NCBI GenBank assembly: GCA_902538255.1
Contig: CACBEJ010000003.1
Location: 62,001-126,000 of the forward strand
Origin: an uncultured Pelagibacteraceae bacterium
GTDB taxonomy: Bacteria; Pseudomonadota; Alphaproteobacteria; Pelagibacterales; Pelagibacteraceae
Length of the DNA: 64,000 nt
Reading direction: 5' to 3'
Position numbers and translations under genes: made by a program. Shown one piece after another: positions 54,915-64,000 of the stretch (its first letter is position 1; every line of letters begins with the position of its first letter). A model generated the notes under the pieces. The model worked only from the letters and a program-made list of their open reading frames with translations, did no database searches and had not been told where the DNA came from.

Positions 54915-56018
54915 ATGGACGATGTTGTAGTAATTGGCGGTGGAATAATTGGGGCAGCAACAGCTTATTTTTTATCTAAAGAGGGAAGAAAAGTAAAAGT
55001 TATTGAAAGGGATCCTACTTATAAAACAGCTTCATTTCCATTATCCCTAGGTGGATTTCGTAGACAATTTTTCCAAAAAGAGAATATTCTGTTAGGAAAA
55101 TTTGCTAGAGAATTTATTTTTCAAATACCAGAATTATTAAAAACAGAAAAAAATCCTAACCCTACAGCTAGTATGGTAACAAATGGATATCTTTTAATGT
55201 TTGGACCCGAACATGCTGAAGAGCAATATAGAGCATTAGAAAATCATAAAGATTGTGACGCAGGAACAAAAAATATTAAAGGCTCAGAATTATCTAAAGT
55301 TTTTCCTTATGTTAATAGTGAGGGAATTGAAACAGCAACTTATACAGATAACCAAAGTGAAGGATGGATTGATCCATTTATGTTTCATAGTGCCCTAAAG
55401 AGCAAAGCTATAGAGCTTGGAGCTGAATTTATTAAAGGTGAAGTAAAAAGCATTTCTGAAATTAATGCTAAAACAATTGTTTCTGCTGCTGGGTGTTGGA
55501 CAAAAGAATTATTAGAGGATATACCAATTGTTCCGCAAAAGCATACAGTTTTCAGAGTTAAATGCCCAACATATATAAAAGAAATGCCTCTAAGCGGAGA
55601 CTTAACTACAGGTGTTTACTGGAGACCAGAAGGAGGAGAATATTTAGCAGGATCACCTATATCTGTATTTGATGCTGAAGATTTAGAACCAGCTTGGAAT
55701 GATTTTGAGGAATTAGTTTGGCCAGCTCTAGCTAAGAGAATACCTGCCTTTGAAGAATTAAAGTTAATTGGTGGATGGGCAGGTTATTATGATTGTAATA
55801 GATTAGATAATAATGCAGTCGTTGGTAAACATCCAAAATATGAGAATGTTTACATGGCTTCTGGATTTACCGGTCGAGGATTAATGCAGGCACCAGGTAT
55901 TGGTAGAGCCTTAACTGAGCTTATTACAACAGGATCATACCAAACAATTGATATAAGTGATTTTGCAGTTGAAAGAGTTTTAGGCAAATCAGCTAGGCCA
56001 GAGCCCTACGTCCTATAA
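54915..56018 (+). CDS. DAO-family FAD-dependent oxidoreductase (sarcosine/amino-acid oxidase-like)
   Basis: A 367-residue flavoprotein with N-terminal FAD motif VVVIGGGIIGAATAYFLSKEG and KVIERDPTYKTAS, where the LGGFRRQFF segment replaces the usual GG motif region. The C-terminal GFTGRGLMQAPGIGRALTELI is the family end motif. Members oxidise sarcosine, glycine betaine derivatives, D-amino acids or glycerol-3-phosphate; the substrate is not clear. It follows tspO by two bases and is convergent with selO. Confidence 0.87.
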   Translation: MDDVVVIGGGIIGAATAYFLSKEGRKVKVIERDPTYKTASFPLSLGGFRRQFFQKENILLGKFAREFIFQIPELLKTEKNPNPTASMVTNGYLLMFGPEHAEEQYRALENHKDCDAGTKNIKGSELSKVFPYVNSEGIETATYTDNQSEGWIDPFMFHSALKSKAIELGAEFIKGEVKSISEINAKTIVSAAGCWTKELLEDIPIVPQKHTVFRVKCPTYIKEMPLSGDLTTGVYWRPEGGEYLAGSPISVFDAEDLEPAWNDFEELVWPALAKRIPAFEELKLIGGWAGYYDCNRLDNNAVVGKHPKYENVYMASGFTGRGLMQAPGIGRALTELITTGSYQTIDISDFAVERVLGKSARPEPYVL

Positions 56019-56019
56019 T

Positions 56020-57465
56020 TTAAGTTCCACAAAAAGTTTGATATTTTTCATTGCTCAATGGAGCGGGTGCTTGATATTCTTCAATATTATTCTGATTATC
56101 ATAAGGTTTTTTTAAAATAGCTAACAACTTTTTCATTTTATCTAAACTTCCTTTGTCTGCTTCAGCTAAAGCTTCCTCTACTTTATGATTTCTAGGAATT
56201 ACAATTGGATTATTTGATTTCATAAGTTTGTTTTGTTTTTCCTTAGTTGAATTATTTAACTCAGATCTTTTTTTCCATTCATTTTTCCAATTGATAAAAT
56301 CATTATTTTTGTAAATTTCATCGGCATTAATATCCATTAGATTACAAAAAGTATTTGTGTAATCTGCTTTATTTTTTTCCATCCAATTCAACAAATCATT
56401 AATTAATTTTTTATCATTTTTATCCTCACCAAATAGACCAAGTTTATCTCTCATCATATTTACCCATTTATTTTCATAAATATTTTGGAAATTATCTATT
56501 AAATCTGTTGCTAATTTAATCGCTTTATCTTCATCTTTATCAATTAGAGGAATTAAACATTCAGCAAATCTTGCTAAATTCCACTTAGTAATTGGTGGCT
56601 GATTAGAAAAGGCGTATCTGCCAAATTTATCGATTGAGCTAAATACAGTTTTTGGATCATAATAATCCATAAATGCACAAGGACCATAATCAATAGTTTC
56701 ACCAGAAATTGTCATATTATCAGTATTCATAACTCCATGTATAAATCCAACTCGCATCCAGTTGACTACAAGCTTACATTGTTTTTCCATGACATGATTT
56801 AATAAGTCTAACGCTTTTGAATTAGATGTTTTAATTTCTGGATAATGTCTGTTTATTGTGTAGTCGACCAAAGTATTTAAATTATCAATATTTTGGGTTG
56901 CAGCAATATATTGAAATGTTCCAACTCGAAGATGACTTGATGCAACTCTTGTTAATATAGCACCTTGTAAAAGATTTTCTCTAACAACTTTTTCTCCTGT
57001 TTTAACTACAGCAAGGCTTCTGGTAGTTGGAATATTTAATGAATGTATCGCTTCACTGATAATATATTCTCTAAGCATAGGTCCTAGAGCTGCTCTTCCA
57101 TCACCACCTCTAGAAAAAGAAGTTCTTCCTGAACCTTTAAACTGAATGTCAAAACGATTTTCATTGTTAACTAGATGTTCACCTAACAAAACTGCTCTGC
57201 CATCTCCTAACATAGTAAAGTGTCCAAATTGATGACCCGCATATGCTTGCGCTATAGTATTAGTTTCTTCCGGTATGGAGTTACCAGAAAATATCTCTGC
57301 TAACTTTTTTTTGTCTATTTTTGAAAAATCTAAATTTAAATTAGAAGCCAACTCTTGATTTAATATTACTAATTCAGGATCATGAACAGGGGTTGGTTTA
57401 ATATTTTCTTTAAAAGTATTAGATAATTTTGAGTAACTATTATCAAAATGCCAACCGATGGTCAT
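56020..57465 (-). CDS. selO: Protein adenylyltransferase SelO (YdiU/UPF0061)
   Basis: A pseudokinase-fold enzyme that AMPylates proteins under oxidative stress. The 481-residue length matches bacterial YdiU. Signatures: AYAGHQFGHFTMLGDGRAVLLGE, FKGSGRTSFSRGGDGRAALGPM, REYIISEAIHSLNIPTTRSL, and the metal site GVMNTDNMTISGETIDYGPCAF. The bacterial form lacks the C-terminal selenocysteine of eukaryotic SelO, and none is seen here. The gene follows the formate dehydrogenase operon on the same strand after five bases. Confidence 0.94.
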   Translation of the reverse strand: MTIGWHFDNSYSKLSNTFKENIKPTPVHDPELVILNQELASNLNLDFSKIDKKKLAEIFSGNSIPEETNTIAQAYAGHQFGHFTMLGDGRAVLLGEHLVNNENRFDIQFKGSGRTSFSRGGDGRAALGPMLREYIISEAIHSLNIPTTRSLAVVKTGEKVVRENLLQGAILTRVASSHLRVGTFQYIAATQNIDNLNTLVDYTINRHYPEIKTSNSKALDLLNHVMEKQCKLVVNWMRVGFIHGVMNTDNMTISGETIDYGPCAFMDYYDPKTVFSSIDKFGRYAFSNQPPITKWNLARFAECLIPLIDKDEDKAIKLATDLIDNFQNIYENKWVNMMRDKLGLFGEDKNDKKLINDLLNWMEKNKADYTNTFCNLMDINADEIYKNNDFINWKNEWKKRSELNNSTKEKQNKLMKSNNPIVIPRNHKVEEALAEADKGSLDKMKKLLAILKKPYDNQNNIEEYQAPAPLSNEKYQTFCGT

Positions 57466-57470
57466 TTTAA

Positions 57471-60239
57471 TTAACTAACTTCAGCTTGATTTTCTTTTGG
57501 TTTAACTTCTGTTTTAAATTGATTAGAGATTTTTTGTACTTCAACAGAAGATACTTTGTATTCAGCACACATTGTTTCTTCATCTTTACCATGTCCTGTA
57601 ACCATATTAACCATATGTTCTGGGAAATGGAACGTTGTAAATACAATTCCCTCTTTAACTTTATCTGTAACCTCAACTTTAAGTGCAACCTCACCTCTAC
57701 CTGAATAGAGTCTTCCAATATCTCCATTATTTAGATCTCTATAAGCTGCATCTTTAGGATGAATTAATAAAACATCTTCATCAACAATGTTTATATTTTT
57801 TGTTCTTCTAGTCATTGTTGCAGCGTTGTAATGTTGTAAAACCCTACTTGTTGTTAAAATCAAAGGATAGTCTTTTTGATTAGCTTCAATTTCTGATGAT
57901 TCTTTCCAATCAAAGTTTTTAAGTCTACCTTTTCCTAATTTAAAAGTATCTGTATGTAAAATTTTTGTATCAGTTCCATCTTCTTGAACTGGCCATTGTA
58001 ATCCAAATTTTCCTAATCTTTCTCTAGTTACTCCCTTAAAGAAAGGAACTATATCAGCAATTTCTTCTAGAACTTGATCTGCATCATAAGTTGGCTGATC
58101 AAATCCTAATTTCTGCATCATCTCAGTTACAATTAATCCATCAGGTTTAGTGCCTGGTAGAGGTGGTACAGCTCTGTTTACTCTTTGAATTCTTCTCTCA
58201 GTATTTGTAAAAGTTCCATCTTTTTCCAAGAAAGTAGTACCTGGAAGAACAACAGTTGCTAATTTTGCTGTTTCACTCATAAATATTTCTTGAACTACTA
58301 AAAGTTCTAAAGAATTCATAGCTTCAATAACATGTGCGCTGTTAGGATCTGTTTGAACAATATCTTCACCTATAATCCATAAACCTTTTAATTCCTTATT
58401 TATTGCAGCTTCAAACATTTGAGGAATTTTTAATCCTGGTTTAGTCGGATGTGTTACTCCATATTTTTCAGTATAAAATTCTTGATGCTTTTCATCAGCC
58501 ACAGGAAAATATCCAGCACCTTGGTGTGGTTGACATCCCATATCTGCTGCACCTTGAACATTGTTTTGACCTCTTAAAGGATTAACCCCGACGCCTTTTC
58601 GTCCAATGTTTCCAGTAATCATTGCTAGATCTGCAATTAACATTACAGTTTTAGATCCTTGTTCGTGCTCAGTAACTCCTAAGCCATGGAATTCCATTGA
58701 ATTTCTTGCAGTAGCATATGCAATTGCAGCTTCTTTAACTAATTGTTTATCTACACCAGCTACTTTTGCTAAATGATCAACATCTTGTCTTTCAATTTCT
58801 TTTAAGAAATTATCAAAACCTTCAGTTCTATCTCTAACAAAATCTGCATTATAAAGTTTTGATTTTATAATAAAGTGTAACATCATATTTAGAACCGCAA
58901 CATTGGTTCCTGGTCTAAGTTTGATATGATAATCAGCAAGTTTTGCTAGTTCAGTTGTGACTGGATCTAAAACAATTAATTTTTTACCTTTCATGACTTG
59001 CTGTTTAATTTTTGCACCTGTTACAGGATGAGCGTTTGTTGGATTAGCTCCAATTACCAAAAATAAATCTGCATGATAAATATCTTCCGTAGAGTTAGTT
59101 GCTGCTCCAGTCCCAAAAGTTTGTTGCATTCCCCAAGCCGTTGGTGAATGACAAATTCTTGCACAGCAGTCTACACTGTTTGTTCCAACTGCAGCTCTAA
59201 TCATTTTTTGGAAAACATAATTTTCTTCGTTCGTACATCTTGCAGAAGAAATCCCAGCAAAAGCATCTGGACCATTTTCTTTTGTAATTCTGTTCATTTC
59301 CTTTTTGATATAATCATAAGCTTCATCCCAAGAAGCTTCTTCGAACTTTCCATTTCTCTTAATTAAAGGTGTTTTTAATCTGTCTGGATGATCATAGAAA
59401 CTAAATGCATATCTTCCTTTAATACACGTATGTCCAGCATTAACTTCTGTTTGTTTAGGCGTGTCAATAGCTACAACTTTATCATCTTTAATTGAAGCCT
59501 CTAAGTTACAACCAACACCGCAGTATGAACAAGTTGTTCTAACTTTTTTATCTACAGCAGCAGATTTTGATTGAAAAACATCTGAGATAGCATCTGTTGG
59601 ACAAGTATGAGCACATGCACCACAAGAAACACATGAACTATCTCCAAACATCATATCGTTATCAGTTGTTATTCTAGATTCAAAACCTCTTCCACTCATT
59701 GTTAAAACAAATGAACCTTGAATTTCATCACAAGCTCTGACGCATCTTCCACAATTGATACAATTGTCTAAATTCATTCTCATGTAATCGTGAGATGTAT
59801 CTCTAGGAATTCCTTTATGTTGTTTTGGACTGTTATATCTGTGATCAGATATTCCTAAATCGTTTGCTACTGTTTGTAATTCACAGTTGTTATTTACCTC
59901 ACAAGTAACACATTCCATTGGATGATCTGTTAATACTAATTCAACAATATTTTTTCTAAGATCTTTCAAAGATTCATTTGACGTAAATATGTGTTGATTT
60001 TCAGCAACTGGAGTGTGGCAAGAAGCAACTACTCTTGTAGGACCATCTTTTTCTAAAGCGACTTCAACAGAACAAACTCTACAAGCACCATAAGGAGCTA
60101 GGTTTGGATCATCACATAATGTAGGAACTTTTTTTTCACCTACATAGCTTTTTACAAATTTTAAAATAGATGAGTGATTTGGACCGATTTCATACGGTTT
60201 TCCGTCAATATAAGCAATTTTTCTTTTCTCTGAACTCAT
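57471..60239 (-). CDS. NAD-linked formate dehydrogenase, molybdopterin alpha subunit
   Basis: Oxidises formate to CO2. The 922-residue protein resembles FdsA/FdwA. It has an N-terminal [2Fe-2S] domain (C42, C53, C56, C74), a His-Cys cluster site (H106, C110, C113, C119) and two ferredoxin-type [4Fe-4S] sites (C160-C170, C203-C213). A molybdopterin-domain [4Fe-4S] site follows (C237, C240, C244, C272). The catalytic metal ligand is Cys363 in ARICHSPTAWG, not selenocysteine. The start shares one base with the beta-subunit stop. Molybdenum or tungsten cannot be distinguished. Confidence 0.96.
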   Translation of the reverse strand: MSSEKRKIAYIDGKPYEIGPNHSSILKFVKSYVGEKKVPTLCDDPNLAPYGACRVCSVEVALEKDGPTRVVASCHTPVAENQHIFTSNESLKDLRKNIVELVLTDHPMECVTCEVNNNCELQTVANDLGISDHRYNSPKQHKGIPRDTSHDYMRMNLDNCINCGRCVRACDEIQGSFVLTMSGRGFESRITTDNDMMFGDSSCVSCGACAHTCPTDAISDVFQSKSAAVDKKVRTTCSYCGVGCNLEASIKDDKVVAIDTPKQTEVNAGHTCIKGRYAFSFYDHPDRLKTPLIKRNGKFEEASWDEAYDYIKKEMNRITKENGPDAFAGISSARCTNEENYVFQKMIRAAVGTNSVDCCARICHSPTAWGMQQTFGTGAATNSTEDIYHADLFLVIGANPTNAHPVTGAKIKQQVMKGKKLIVLDPVTTELAKLADYHIKLRPGTNVAVLNMMLHFIIKSKLYNADFVRDRTEGFDNFLKEIERQDVDHLAKVAGVDKQLVKEAAIAYATARNSMEFHGLGVTEHEQGSKTVMLIADLAMITGNIGRKGVGVNPLRGQNNVQGAADMGCQPHQGAGYFPVADEKHQEFYTEKYGVTHPTKPGLKIPQMFEAAINKELKGLWIIGEDIVQTDPNSAHVIEAMNSLELLVVQEIFMSETAKLATVVLPGTTFLEKDGTFTNTERRIQRVNRAVPPLPGTKPDGLIVTEMMQKLGFDQPTYDADQVLEEIADIVPFFKGVTRERLGKFGLQWPVQEDGTDTKILHTDTFKLGKGRLKNFDWKESSEIEANQKDYPLILTTSRVLQHYNAATMTRRTKNINIVDEDVLLIHPKDAAYRDLNNGDIGRLYSGRGEVALKVEVTDKVKEGIVFTTFHFPEHMVNMVTGHGKDEETMCAEYKVSSVEVQKISNQFKTEVKPKENQAEVS

Positions 60240-61894
60240 TAATTATCTTTAACCATATCATTTTTCATTTCATCCCCAAAGTATTTTAGGATGTTTTGAA
60301 TAGGAGTTGGAATGGCTCCGCACAAGGCACATAAACAACCTTTTTTCATTGTAACAAGCAATTCTTCAAGCAATTTCAAAGGTATTTTGGCAGTTTTCTT
60401 TTTGGCTTGGTCGAACATTTCTTTACCTCTGTAAGATCCAAGTCTTCCAGGGAAACATTTTCCACATGATTCTTCAGCAGAAAATTCAAAAAGATGATGA
60501 ATATATTCAGCCATAGAAAAATCTTTAGGAATACTCACTACACTAGCATGACCTAGCATGAAACCTTTTGCAGTGAATTCCTGAAAATCTAAATTAAGAT
60601 TTTCTATTTCACTAATTGGAACCACACCACCAAGTGGCCCACCAATTTGAAAAGCTTTTAATGGTTCTTTATATCCTCCACCAATTTCATTAAAAATTTT
60701 TTTCATTGGAGTTCCCATATCAATTTCATATACACCTGGGTTGTTAAAGAAACTATCCAAACAAACCAATTTAGTACCTGCAGATTTTTTATTTCCTATA
60801 GATGAAAATTTTTCAGAACCATTAATTAAAATTCCAGTAGCAGCTGCTAAAGTTTCAACATTGTTAACAACAGTTGGTTTTTTATACAATCCCTCTGTAA
60901 CAGGAAAAGGAGGTCTTACATCAACTTCTGCTCTTCTTCCTTCAATAGATGCAATCAAAGCTGTTTCTTCTCCACAAATATATGCACCTTGTCCAATGCA
61001 AATTCCAAGATCGAATGAAAAATCAGTTCCCAAAATATTTTCACCCAGTAGACCTAGTTTTTTAAGTTCATTTATGCTCCCATTGATGGCTTCAATAGAT
61101 TTTGGATATTCTCCACGAATATATAAAACTCCTTCATCACTTCCTATTACAAATCCACAAATTACCATTCCAAAAATAACTTTTAGAGGCTGGTCCTCTA
61201 ATAAATATCTATCTGAAAAAGCTCCAGAGTCACCTTCGTCTGCATTACATATAACATACTTTTTTTCTCCTTTTGCTTTACCACAAAAATCCCATTTCAT
61301 TCCTGTTGGAAATCCTGCACCACCTCTACCAGTTAAATTAGAATCTAAAAGTGATTTAACAATTTCTTTTTTATCAGTTTTTAAAAATTTATTTAATTGA
61401 TCTTTAAATTGGTCTGTCGACGAAAGTTTATTATCCATTAAAAAACTTGTTGTAGCAAAACTTTTTGAGAAAAATTTCTCTTGTTTAATTTCTTCACCTC
61501 TAATTATTTGGTCAATTTTTTCTATATCCTTTCCAGCATAATTTTCTCCATCATAATGGAATGCATGGTTTTCATAACAATGTCCTAAGCAAAACATTTC
61601 TCCAACTTTATCATCACCAAGTTTTTCTTTTAAAGTATATTTTAACTTCTCTTGTGTGCCAGCACACATACACGCACTACCATTACAAACAAAAGCTTTC
61701 TTTTCTCTATGAGATGGTCTTAAAAACTCATAAAATGATTCAGCTCCATGAAGTGTTGAAACACCAAGGTTATGTTTTTTAGCAATTTCCTTAATATCTT
61801 GCGGTTTTTCGCTTAGTGTATTTTCTGAAATTTGCTTAAATAAATTGTCTTTTAAGCCAATTCTACCAGATAAATTACTAATGTTTTTTGACAC
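60239..61894 (-). CDS. NAD-linked formate dehydrogenase beta subunit (NuoE-NuoF fusion)
   Basis: Passes electrons from the alpha subunit to NAD. The 551-residue protein fuses a thioredoxin-like [2Fe-2S] domain (C70, C75, C102, C106; NuoE/FdsG-like) with a NuoF-like FMN/NADH domain (GRGGAGFPTGMKWDFC, NADEGDSGAFSDRYLLE, GAYICGEETALIASIEG). The C-terminal [4Fe-4S] site is ESCGKCFPGR with a later CLCALCG. This fused form resembles FdwB of methylotrophs. Start is GTG 61894. A long antisense frame at 60741-61400 is a shadow. Confidence 0.95.
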   Translation of the reverse strand: MSKNISNLSGRIGLKDNLFKQISENTLSEKPQDIKEIAKKHNLGVSTLHGAESFYEFLRPSHREKKAFVCNGSACMCAGTQEKLKYTLKEKLGDDKVGEMFCLGHCYENHAFHYDGENYAGKDIEKIDQIIRGEEIKQEKFFSKSFATTSFLMDNKLSSTDQFKDQLNKFLKTDKKEIVKSLLDSNLTGRGGAGFPTGMKWDFCGKAKGEKKYVICNADEGDSGAFSDRYLLEDQPLKVIFGMVICGFVIGSDEGVLYIRGEYPKSIEAINGSINELKKLGLLGENILGTDFSFDLGICIGQGAYICGEETALIASIEGRRAEVDVRPPFPVTEGLYKKPTVVNNVETLAAATGILINGSEKFSSIGNKKSAGTKLVCLDSFFNNPGVYEIDMGTPMKKIFNEIGGGYKEPLKAFQIGGPLGGVVPISEIENLNLDFQEFTAKGFMLGHASVVSIPKDFSMAEYIHHLFEFSAEESCGKCFPGRLGSYRGKEMFDQAKKKTAKIPLKLLEELLVTMKKGCLCALCGAIPTPIQNILKYFGDEMKNDMVKDN

Positions 61895-61915
61895 TAATAC
61901 CCTTTTCTTTATTAT

Positions 61916-62755
61916 TTAGTTCAGAATAACTTTTTTGTTATTTGTGTAAATATTAAAACTATCTTTCTTTACGAAACCTATAAGGGTAATGTCAAATTTA
62001 TTCGCTAAATCTATAGCAAGACTTGTTGGCGCACCAACACCAATCATTATACCAATATCTGTCATTAAAACCTTTTGAACCAGCTCAAAATTAAGTCTCC
62101 CAGAGCATGTGATAAATTGTGAATTTGGATCAAGTTTTCCATTTTTTAAAGTGCAACCAATAAGTTTATCTAAAGCATTGTGTCTTCCTACATCTTCTCT
62201 TAAATCTATTAGTTCCCCACTAGTATTAAAGAGACCACTTGCATGGATACCACCTGTTTTACTGAACTCTGATTGAGCTTTTCGTAAATTGTCAGGAGAT
62301 TGAACTATAATACCTTTTGAAATTTTTGGTTCGGAAGCGTGAGTTTTATTTTTTTTTACAATCTCAAGTGCGTCTAATGAAGATTTTCCACATACACCAC
62401 AAGAAGAATTGGTTAAAAAATCTCTTTTTATTTTTGTTATGTTAACATTTTCTGAATTTATTAAAGTGGCTAAGATTTTATTTTGAATGTTATATTGACC
62501 AACTTTTTCACCAAAACTTTCAACAGAAGCAATATCTTCTAAAGATGTAATAATTTGTTCATTAAACAAAAAACCTGTTACCAAGTCTTCATCATGACCT
62601 GGTGTTCTCATTGTGATAGACAAATTTTGATTAATCCATTTATCCTCTGATCTATATTTTAAAGAAATTTCAAGAGGTTCTTCAATAGATATCAAGTCTT
62701 CAGTATCACTAAAATTTTTTGAAGAAAATTTTGTTACTTTATATTTTGAATTCAT
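61916..62755 (-). CDS. fdhD: Formate dehydrogenase accessory sulfurtransferase FdhD
   Basis: Transfers sulfur to the molybdenum cofactor of formate dehydrogenase, a step needed for activity. The 279-residue protein contains the conserved CGVCG loop with Cys119 and Cys122, the N-terminal RTPGHDEDLVTGFLFNEQI, and GGIHASGLFNTSGELIDLREDVGRHNALDKLIG. It lies 21 bases upstream of the beta-subunit gene and four bases after the HPP gene, within the same operon. Confidence 0.96.
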   Translation of the reverse strand: MNSKYKVTKFSSKNFSDTEDLISIEEPLEISLKYRSEDKWINQNLSITMRTPGHDEDLVTGFLFNEQIITSLEDIASVESFGEKVGQYNIQNKILATLINSENVNITKIKRDFLTNSSCGVCGKSSLDALEIVKKNKTHASEPKISKGIIVQSPDNLRKAQSEFSKTGGIHASGLFNTSGELIDLREDVGRHNALDKLIGCTLKNGKLDPNSQFITCSGRLNFELVQKVLMTDIGIMIGVGAPTSLAIDLANKFDITLIGFVKKDSFNIYTNNKKVILN

Positions 62756-62759
62756 TAAA

Positions 62760-63236
62760 TTATTTTAAAGGATAATTTTTTTTCAAAACATATTTATTAA
62801 CAATAATTGCCAATAATAGAATAATAATACATCCAAAAATTATTGGATTAATTAAATAATCATAAGAGGCACTACCTATAATTACCATTATAGGATTACC
62901 ACCAGCAGGTGGATGGACAACATTCAATAATATCATTAAAAAGACACCAATTCCAACTGCAGCTGCAATATTAATATAAATAGGTAGTGGAATAAAATGA
63001 ACAAAAATCACACCAACTAAAGCCGTTATCAAGTGTCCAAAAAAAACATTTTTTGGTTGAGCGAATGGGCTTTCAGGAAAACCAAATAACAAAACCATGG
63101 AAGAACCAAAAGATCCTGCTATAAAATAGCCAAGTGTACTTTTGTAAGTAAGTACTGTTAGCACACCAATTGTGAATGCTGAAAAAAATCCAGCAATTAA
63201 TGCTTTTTGTAAAATAGGTTTTGAAATATTAATCAT
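62760..63236 (-). CDS. HPP-family integral membrane protein
   Basis: A 158-residue protein with about five hydrophobic segments and the family hallmark NVVHPPAGGNPIMVIIG (H108-P109-P110), plus FGFPESPFAQPKNVFFGH. HPP proteins of chloroplasts and cyanobacteria transport nitrite. Placement between the SufU-like gene and fdhD in the formate dehydrogenase operon suggests uptake of formate, a similar small anion, which is inference. Its stop lies four bases before fdhD and its start one base after the SufU-like stop. Confidence 0.9.
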   Translation of the reverse strand: MINISKPILQKALIAGFFSAFTIGVLTVLTYKSTLGYFIAGSFGSSMVLLFGFPESPFAQPKNVFFGHLITALVGVIFVHFIPLPIYINIAAAVGIGVFLMILLNVVHPPAGGNPIMVIIGSASYDYLINPIIFGCIIILLLAIIVNKYVLKKNYPLK

Positions 63237-63635
63237 TTAAATTTTTAAAGCTTTTGCAATTGTTCTTAAAGGTAATAACAAACATTCCTTCCTAGAGAGA
63301 TTTTTTTTATCAAAAATTTCCACAAAATCCTTCCAATGTTTCTCTAAAGTTATTTTAACGTCATCAAACAATTGCTCTGCAATTACAATAAATCCTTTAA
63401 TTTCCTCTATTTTTTTTTCTTTAATCTTTCTAGATAGTAAACTAACTGAAGCCTGACAATAAACACATGATTTGCACTGATAAGCTATGTCCTTTACAAC
63501 TTCATCTTTAACAATTAGGCTTATTTCCATTTCATCTCCACATAATGGATTTTTATGTTTAGTTTTATGAGTGTAATTTTCAAGGACTTTGTTATTTTCT
63601 GTATGTGAGGCAATTTCTAAAATTCTTAAGTCCAT
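63237..63635 (-). CDS. SufU/IscU-like Fe-S scaffold protein
   Basis: A 132-residue NifU-N-domain protein. The three scaffold cysteines can be placed: Cys32 in HKNPLCGDEMEI, the cluster region CKSCVYCQASVSLLS (C54, C57, C60), and Cys118 in SRKECLLLPLR. It would assemble or carry Fe-S clusters, possibly for the cluster-rich formate dehydrogenase encoded downstream. Divergent from mobA, with 43 bases between starts. The extra cysteines make a redox or sulfur-relay role an alternative. Confidence 0.85.
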   Translation of the reverse strand: MDLRILEIASHTENNKVLENYTHKTKHKNPLCGDEMEISLIVKDEVVKDIAYQCKSCVYCQASVSLLSRKIKEKKIEEIKGFIVIAEQLFDDVKITLEKHWKDFVEIFDKKNLSRKECLLLPLRTIAKALKI

Positions 63636-63678
63636 TTAATTTCTTTAATTCAAGTTTGAATGTTTTATATTTTGATTA

Positions 63679-64000
63679 ATGGATCATAACAATATTTTAG
63701 GCACAGTGCTAGCAGGCGGAAAGTCTCAAAGATTTGGTGAAGATAAATCACAAGTTACCTTAGCAAACAAGCTATTAATAGATTATGTATTATCAGAAAT
63801 AATTGATCAATTTAAAGAGATTTTGATTGTCTCTAATAATTCGATAAATTTTCAAAGTTCAGAAAAAATAACTAAAATTGAAGACTATAAAAAAGGACTT
63901 GGTCCTTTATGTGGAGTTTTATCTGCTATGAAATGGATCAAATCAAATAAAAGAGATTACCAGTGGATAGCAACCTTCCCTGTTGATACTCCTTTTTTTA
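63679..64000 (+). CDS. mobA: Molybdenum cofactor guanylyltransferase, 5' part
   Basis: Attaches GMP to molybdopterin to form the bis-MGD cofactor used by formate dehydrogenase. The frame from ATG 63679 runs to the window edge, so only about 107 residues are seen. The nucleotide-binding motif GTVLAGGKSQRFGEDKS and GLGPLCGVLSAMKW are typical, and FPVDTPFF supplies the metal-binding Asp. It is divergent from the formate dehydrogenase operon, supporting a shared task. Confidence 0.92.
   Translation, partial: MDHNNILGTVLAGGKSQRFGEDKSQVTLANKLLIDYVLSEIIDQFKEILIVSNNSINFQSSEKITKIEDYKKGLGPLCGVLSAMKWIKSNKRDYQWIATFPVDTPFF

Noticed and set aside
59140-59160. Selenocysteine possibility at the formate dehydrogenase active site
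   Set aside because: The codon in ARICHSP reads as Cys and there is no in-frame TGA or SECIS-like need.
60741-61400. 219-codon open frame on the plus strand
   Set aside because: It is antisense to the well-conserved formate dehydrogenase beta subunit and its translation resembles no protein; a compositional shadow.
1-64000. Prophage, insertion sequence, integrase, CRISPR or rRNA in the window
   Set aside because: No transposase, integrase, phage structural gene, repeat array or rRNA-like sequence was seen; the accessory look of 11-25 kb rests on gene content only.

Overview
The window is strongly AT-rich, almost fully coding, and packed with short or overlapping gene junctions (ATGA, TAATG). 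It carries a proteorhodopsin, a tandem glycine riboswitch ahead of gcvTHP, an NAD-linked formate dehydrogenase and many tiny membrane proteins. Together these point to a streamlined marine alphaproteobacterium of the SAR11 clade (Pelagibacterales). I see no insertion sequence, prophage, CRISPR array or rRNA. No gene-free stretch exceeds 300 bases; the longest gaps lie before the proteorhodopsin (6493-6702), before umuD (25019-25293) and at the gcv riboswitch (45387-45579).

Left part (1-11.3 kb): nadC (cut by the edge) and nadA, a tRNA-Leu(GAG), ygfZ, a dihydroorotase, an SMR transporter and propionyl-CoA synthetase. Next is a blue-tuned proteorhodopsin, followed by a four-gene redox cassette: a three-His-box membrane desaturase/hydroxylase, a [2Fe-2S] ferredoxin, a ferredoxin reductase-like flavoprotein and a glutathione S-transferase. 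On the other strand lie a DksA-like regulator that has lost most zinc cysteines and two very small membrane proteins coupled to it.

Accessory-looking part (11.4-25.1 kb): six tightly joined genes combine two lipid-linked-sugar type glycosyltransferases, a DUF1800/DUF1501 pair, a secreted clan-A glycosidase-like protein and a secreted polysaccharide-lyase-like protein. I judge this the best candidate for an undescribed system. A complete urease operon (ureDABCEFG) follows, then an SOS-type umuDC pair with a readable promoter and LexA box.

Core part (25.3-45.4 kb): small metabolic genes (VOC, GFA, glycerate kinase, TolC), recA, alaS and icd. Then come psd-pssA with a glycosyltransferase and rlmE, guaB (an IMP dehydrogenase lacking its CBS domains), a TPR protein and guaA, followed by a glyoxalase, panB, terC and the 5-oxoprolinase genes pxpA / pxpBC with an EamA transporter.

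Right part (45.4-64 kb): the glycine riboswitch and gcvTHP; a lipid-modification cluster (flavin amine oxidase-like protein, DUF1365, Cfa-type methyltransferase, DUF3833 lipoprotein, SDR, TspO); a DAO-family oxidase; selO; and a formate oxidation locus (FdwAB-like dehydrogenase, fdhD, an HPP membrane protein, a SufU-like scaffold, divergent mobA). Glycine cleavage, serine/glycerate handling, formate oxidation and light-driven proton pumping fit the one-carbon and energy economy of an oligotrophic ocean bacterium. Functions are assigned from motifs and recalled family resemblance; no database search was run.
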